From a virus, in the IMG/VR virus record IMGVR_UViG_3300046002_001035, positions 1-23,217 of that record: a stretch of 23,217 bases of DNA; one strand, 5' to 3'. The translations under genes and the position numbers were made by a program. How positions within the stretch are numbered: the first letter of the stretch is position 1; each line of letters starts with the position of its first letter. Shown in pieces: positions 20,359 through 23,217 of the stretch. The notes under the pieces are model-generated. The model did not search any database. It saw only the letters and a list, made by a program, of their open reading frames with translations, and was not told where the DNA came from.

Positions 20359-22704
20359 ATGGAAGCATTGACTGGCGTTCAAAAGTGGCTAAACGTAATC
20401 AGCCAATACGACAACGAGTTTAAGAAGTGGGAGGCTCGTACTCAAAAGATAGTTAAACGCTATCGTGATGACAACCGTAACCAAAACACAAACGAAACCG
20501 CTAAATTTAATATTCTGTGGTCTAACGTACAAACGCTAATCCCTGCGGTGTATGCCAGGCTACCAAAGGCTGACGTATCTCGACGCTTTGGTGATAATGA
20601 CCCAGTTGCCCGTGTTGCGAGTCAATTGATCGAACGTGCCTTGGACTTTGAGATTGAGCATTACACCGATTTCAGATCGACCATGAAACACGCAGTTGAG
20701 GACAGGTTCTTGGGTGGTCGAGGCGTGGCATGGGTGCGTTACGAGCCGCACGTTCGGGCGCAAGATATTCCTGAAGATGGTTTGCAAGTGACCGAAGATG
20801 TGGACGAGGTTGACAGCACAGGTCAACAAGTCAAAACCGCTATGACGCTTGATGGCGCTATGGGCGAAGAAATCGAGCCACAAGAGGAAATTGAGTACGA
20901 GTGTGCGCCTACCGATTATGTTCATTGGAAGGACTTTGGACATTCCGTTGCACGGACATGGGAAGAAGTCACTAGCGTTTGGCGCTGGGTGTACATGACA
21001 CAAGACAGCCTGATTGAACGATTTGGCGAGGAAATGGCTAAATCTATCCCGTTAGATGCAGGGCCGGAAACCAATAAACAATATTCAACTCAATCCAAAG
21101 ATTTCACACGGGCTAAGATTTGCGAAATTTGGGACAAAGAAAGCGGCAAGGTGTACTGGATCAGCAAGAGTTGCCCAAACATTCTTGACGAGCGTGATGA
21201 TCCGCTTGAGCTTGAGAACTTCTTTCCTTGCGCTAAACCTTTGTACGCCACGATGACGAGCGACACGCTTGTGCCTGTGCCTGACTTTGTGCTGTATCAA
21301 GACCAAGCGACAGACTTAGACATTTTGACTGACCGCATTGACGGGTTGGTTAAGGCATTGCGTGTGCGTGGGGTCTATGACGCATCACAACCCACATTGC
21401 AGCGCCTTTTGACTGAGGGCGATAACAACACATTGATTCCAGTCGATAAGTGGATGGCGTTTTCTGAAAAGGGCGGTTTAAAAGGGTCGATTGACTTGTT
21501 GCCAATTGATGTGTTGGCGGCAACGCTCATGCAATGTTATCGAGCGATGAATGAAATCAAAAACCAAATCTATGAAATTACAGGTATTAGTGACATTATT
21601 CGGGGACAGGGACAAGCCTCTGAAACCGCTACGGCACAACAGATTAAGGGTCAGTATGCAGGACTGCGCTTGCGCTCGATGCAAGAAGATGTTGCCTTGT
21701 TTGCGAGTGAGCTATTCCAGTTAAAAGCCCAAGTCATTTGCACTAAGTTTCAGCCTACAACAATCCTTATGTACGCTGCCGCACAAGGTATGCAGCCGGC
21801 AGATCAGGCGCTAATCCCGCAAGCGTTGCAACTAATCCAAGACAAACCGCTACGCTCGTTCCGCATCCAAGTAGATTCAGATAGCCTGGTGCAGATTGAT
21901 GAAAACCAAAACAAACGTGAGCGAGTTGAGTTTTTACAAGCGATGGGTGGGTTCTTGACGCAAGCGTTGCCAATGGGTCAACAAGCGCCAGAGTTAGTGC
22001 CTATGCTGATCGAATTGGTTAAGTTCGGCGTTGCTGCATATAAGAAGGCCGCACCGATTGAGGGTACGATTGACCAAGCTATGCAACAGTTGCAGATGAA
22101 ACAGCAGCAAATGGCGCAGCAGACACCACCGCCAAACCCTGAAGTTCTGAAAATGCAGGCAGAGCAGCAATTTGAGCAAATGAAAATGCAAGCTCAAGCA
22201 CAGACTGAGCAGATGAAAATGCAGGCTACGGCGCAGGCTGAACAAATGCGTGTGCAAGCAGATGGGCAAATTGCTCAAGCCAAAGCGCAAGCTGAGATGC
22301 AAATTGCACAAATGAAGATGCAAGCGGACGCAGCATTAGAGTTGCAAAAATACGAACATATGCAAATGATGAAACAGGCTGAGTTGCAAGCTGCCGAACA
22401 GTTGGAAAAGTGGAAATCAGAGCTAGAGTCGGCAACCAAGATCATGGTGGCTAGGATTGGGGCAAACCCAGGCTTAGACTTGCCGTTACTTGAGGCGCAA
22501 GAGGCTGCAAGCACTAAGATTGCCGCAGAACTGGGTGACAATGTGACGCAAGCGATGAACCGTATGGTTCAGATGCACGACAACATGAGCAATATGCACA
22601 ACACCGCAATGGATAAAATCAACGGTGTGATGACTGTTATTGCAGCGCCTAAGAAGATTATCCGTGGCGCAGACGGGAGAGCCGCTGGGGTTGAGCTTGC
22701 ATGA
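20359..22704 (+). CDS. Portal protein
   Basis: A 781-residue protein from the ATG at 20359; a TTG at 20344 would add five residues. NETAKFNILWSNVQTLIPAV and YARLPKADVSRRFGDND (about residues 47-83), KHAVEDRFLGGRGVAWVRYE (about 110-130), TDYVHWKDFGHSVARTWEEV and the later NQIYEITGISDIIRGQG with ETATAQQIKGQYAG (about 400-440) mark a phage portal of the large P22-like size class. It forms the dodecameric ring where terminase docks. The last 190 residues carry a Gln/Met/Ala-rich stretch of 11-residue repeats that may build a long coiled-coil barrel. Confidence 0.9.
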   Translation: MEALTGVQKWLNVISQYDNEFKKWEARTQKIVKRYRDDNRNQNTNETAKFNILWSNVQTLIPAVYARLPKADVSRRFGDNDPVARVASQLIERALDFEIEHYTDFRSTMKHAVEDRFLGGRGVAWVRYEPHVRAQDIPEDGLQVTEDVDEVDSTGQQVKTAMTLDGAMGEEIEPQEEIEYECAPTDYVHWKDFGHSVARTWEEVTSVWRWVYMTQDSLIERFGEEMAKSIPLDAGPETNKQYSTQSKDFTRAKICEIWDKESGKVYWISKSCPNILDERDDPLELENFFPCAKPLYATMTSDTLVPVPDFVLYQDQATDLDILTDRIDGLVKALRVRGVYDASQPTLQRLLTEGDNNTLIPVDKWMAFSEKGGLKGSIDLLPIDVLAATLMQCYRAMNEIKNQIYEITGISDIIRGQGQASETATAQQIKGQYAGLRLRSMQEDVALFASELFQLKAQVICTKFQPTTILMYAAAQGMQPADQALIPQALQLIQDKPLRSFRIQVDSDSLVQIDENQNKRERVEFLQAMGGFLTQALPMGQQAPELVPMLIELVKFGVAAYKKAAPIEGTIDQAMQQLQMKQQQMAQQTPPPNPEVLKMQAEQQFEQMKMQAQAQTEQMKMQATAQAEQMRVQADGQIAQAKAQAEMQIAQMKMQADAALELQKYEHMQMMKQAELQAAEQLEKWKSELESATKIMVARIGANPGLDLPLLEAQEAASTKIAAELGDNVTQAMNRMVQMHDNMSNMHNTAMDKINGVMTVIAAPKKIIRGADGRAAGVELA
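22141..22437 (+). repeat. Array of nine 33-bp units coding 11-residue repeats in the portal
   Basis: Residues 595-693 divide cleanly into nine 11-residue units: EVLKMQAEQQF, EQMKMQAQAQT, EQMKMQATAQA, EQMRVQADGQI, AQAKAQAEMQI, AQMKMQADAAL, ELQKYEHMQMM, KQAELQAAEQL and EKWKSELESAT. The first six are close copies. Such hendecads favour a right-handed or straight coiled coil. Confidence 0.75.
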
Positions 22705-23060
22705 ACGGGTATTGGGACACCGGAACGTGGGACGATGCGACATGGGACTATGTACCCGTCCTAATTGACGTTGACACCCACGATGGCGTTGACCGCAAGA
22801 GAAAGGAAGAAGAACACCGCAAGGCAGAAGCAGCAAAGGCAAAAGCAAGGCGGGATGAAGTTATTGCATTATTTGAACAAATAGTAGAGGGTAAACCAAG
22901 GATTGCAGAGGAAATTGCAGAACCGTTTGTCATTGAGGCTACAGCCCAAGCGCCGGCGGTAATTAATTACGATGCAATGTTGGCTGATTTAGATCGGGTA
23001 AACCGGATTTACAACGAACACATAGAAATGGATGATGAGGACGTTATAGCTCTGTTATGA
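22701..23060 (+). CDS. Hypothetical protein after portal
   Basis: A 119-residue protein starting in an ATGA overlap. A Trp/Asp-rich N-terminus (NGYWDTGTWDDATWDYVPV) is followed by a charged helix (RKRKEEEHRKAEAAKAKARR, about residues 32-51) and an acidic C-terminus (EHIEMDDEDVIALL). Repeats of WD-like turns with a lysine-rich helix are common in small phage proteins near the portal. A scaffolding or head-completion role can be suggested from position only. It ends in an ATGA overlap with the next gene. Confidence 0.6.
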   Translation: MNGYWDTGTWDDATWDYVPVLIDVDTHDGVDRKRKEEEHRKAEAAKAKARRDEVIALFEQIVEGKPRIAEEIAEPFVIEATAQAPAVINYDAMLADLDRVNRIYNEHIEMDDEDVIALL

Positions 23061-23217
23061 AAAAAACCTACATATACGTTAATGGCGAACTGGTTGAGAA
23101 AGGCTCAAAAGAGCATTACGAGAGCCTTGGCCCAATGGTGATGCCAGACATTCAACCCTACAAATCCATGATTGACGGGTCAATGATTACGAGCCGGTCA
23201 ATACATCGGGAACACTT
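23057..23217 (+). CDS. Conserved phage protein after portal (3' end outside window)
   Basis: It starts in an ATGA overlap and runs past the window edge; 53 complete codons are visible (MKKTYIYVNGELVEKGSKEH, then LGPMVMPDIQPYKSMIDGSM, then ITSRSIHREH). The pattern of a short YIYVNGELVEKG start and MIDGSMITSRSIHREH is known to me from many phages, in which the protein continues for a few dozen residues and lies near head genes. The function is unknown. Confidence 0.7.
   Translation, partial: MKKTYIYVNGELVEKGSKEHYESLGPMVMPDIQPYKSMIDGSMITSRSIHREH

Overview
The window is a stretch of a tailed double-stranded DNA phage (Caudoviricetes). The large and small terminase, a P22-like-sized portal, a virion internal/ejection-type protein and the nested Rz/Rz1 spanins show this. 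The spanins imply a Gram-negative host. The moderate GC content and the style of the small proteins recall phages of freshwater Burkholderiales-type bacteria, but host and morphology (podovirus-like?) are inferences. No integrase, DNA polymerase, helicase or primase is visible, so replication genes lie outside the window or the host supplies them.

Layout. (1) 1-4121, plus strand: the end of a large virion protein, then four small appendage proteins, one of them glycine-rich. (2) 4215-6309, plus: a tightly coupled lysis cassette with a one-TM coiled-coil protein, a 23-residue ORF, a two-TM holin candidate, Rz with embedded Rz1, a membrane protein of unknown role and a GH108-type endolysin. (3) 7495-6319, minus: a compact operon of five small genes led by a winged-helix protein. 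(4) 7496-8133: no convincing gene, but several dyads and a large hairpin ending in a U-tract on the minus strand. (5) 8349-8134, minus: a Cro/YdaS-like repressor, divergent from (6) 8485-10947, plus: ERF annealing protein, SSB, a 48-residue ORF, an HNH homing endonuclease and a PD-(D/E)XK exonuclease, closed by an intrinsic terminator. (7) 11134-16389, plus: a second early unit of small proteins, with a second HNH homing endonuclease, a DUF1364-like HNH protein and the RusA resolvase at its end. (8) 16397-17186: small conserved phage proteins. (9) 17231-23217: terS, terL, a small protein, a glycosyltransferase and an FkbM methyltransferase, portal and two further genes, the last cut by the window edge.

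How it works together. Genes within each unit are mostly joined by ATGA, TAATG or TGATG overlaps, so translation is likely coupled. Three promoters (before the minus operon, the ERF unit and the 11134 unit) share a dyad AGATA-N6-TATCT over the -10 region, which suggests one regulator controls all three. ERF, SSB, exonuclease and RusA make a recombination module. Both homing endonuclease genes carry their own promoter-like sequence and a folded leader. The most unusual signals are the minus-strand structured RNA at 7917-8030 and these two leaders.
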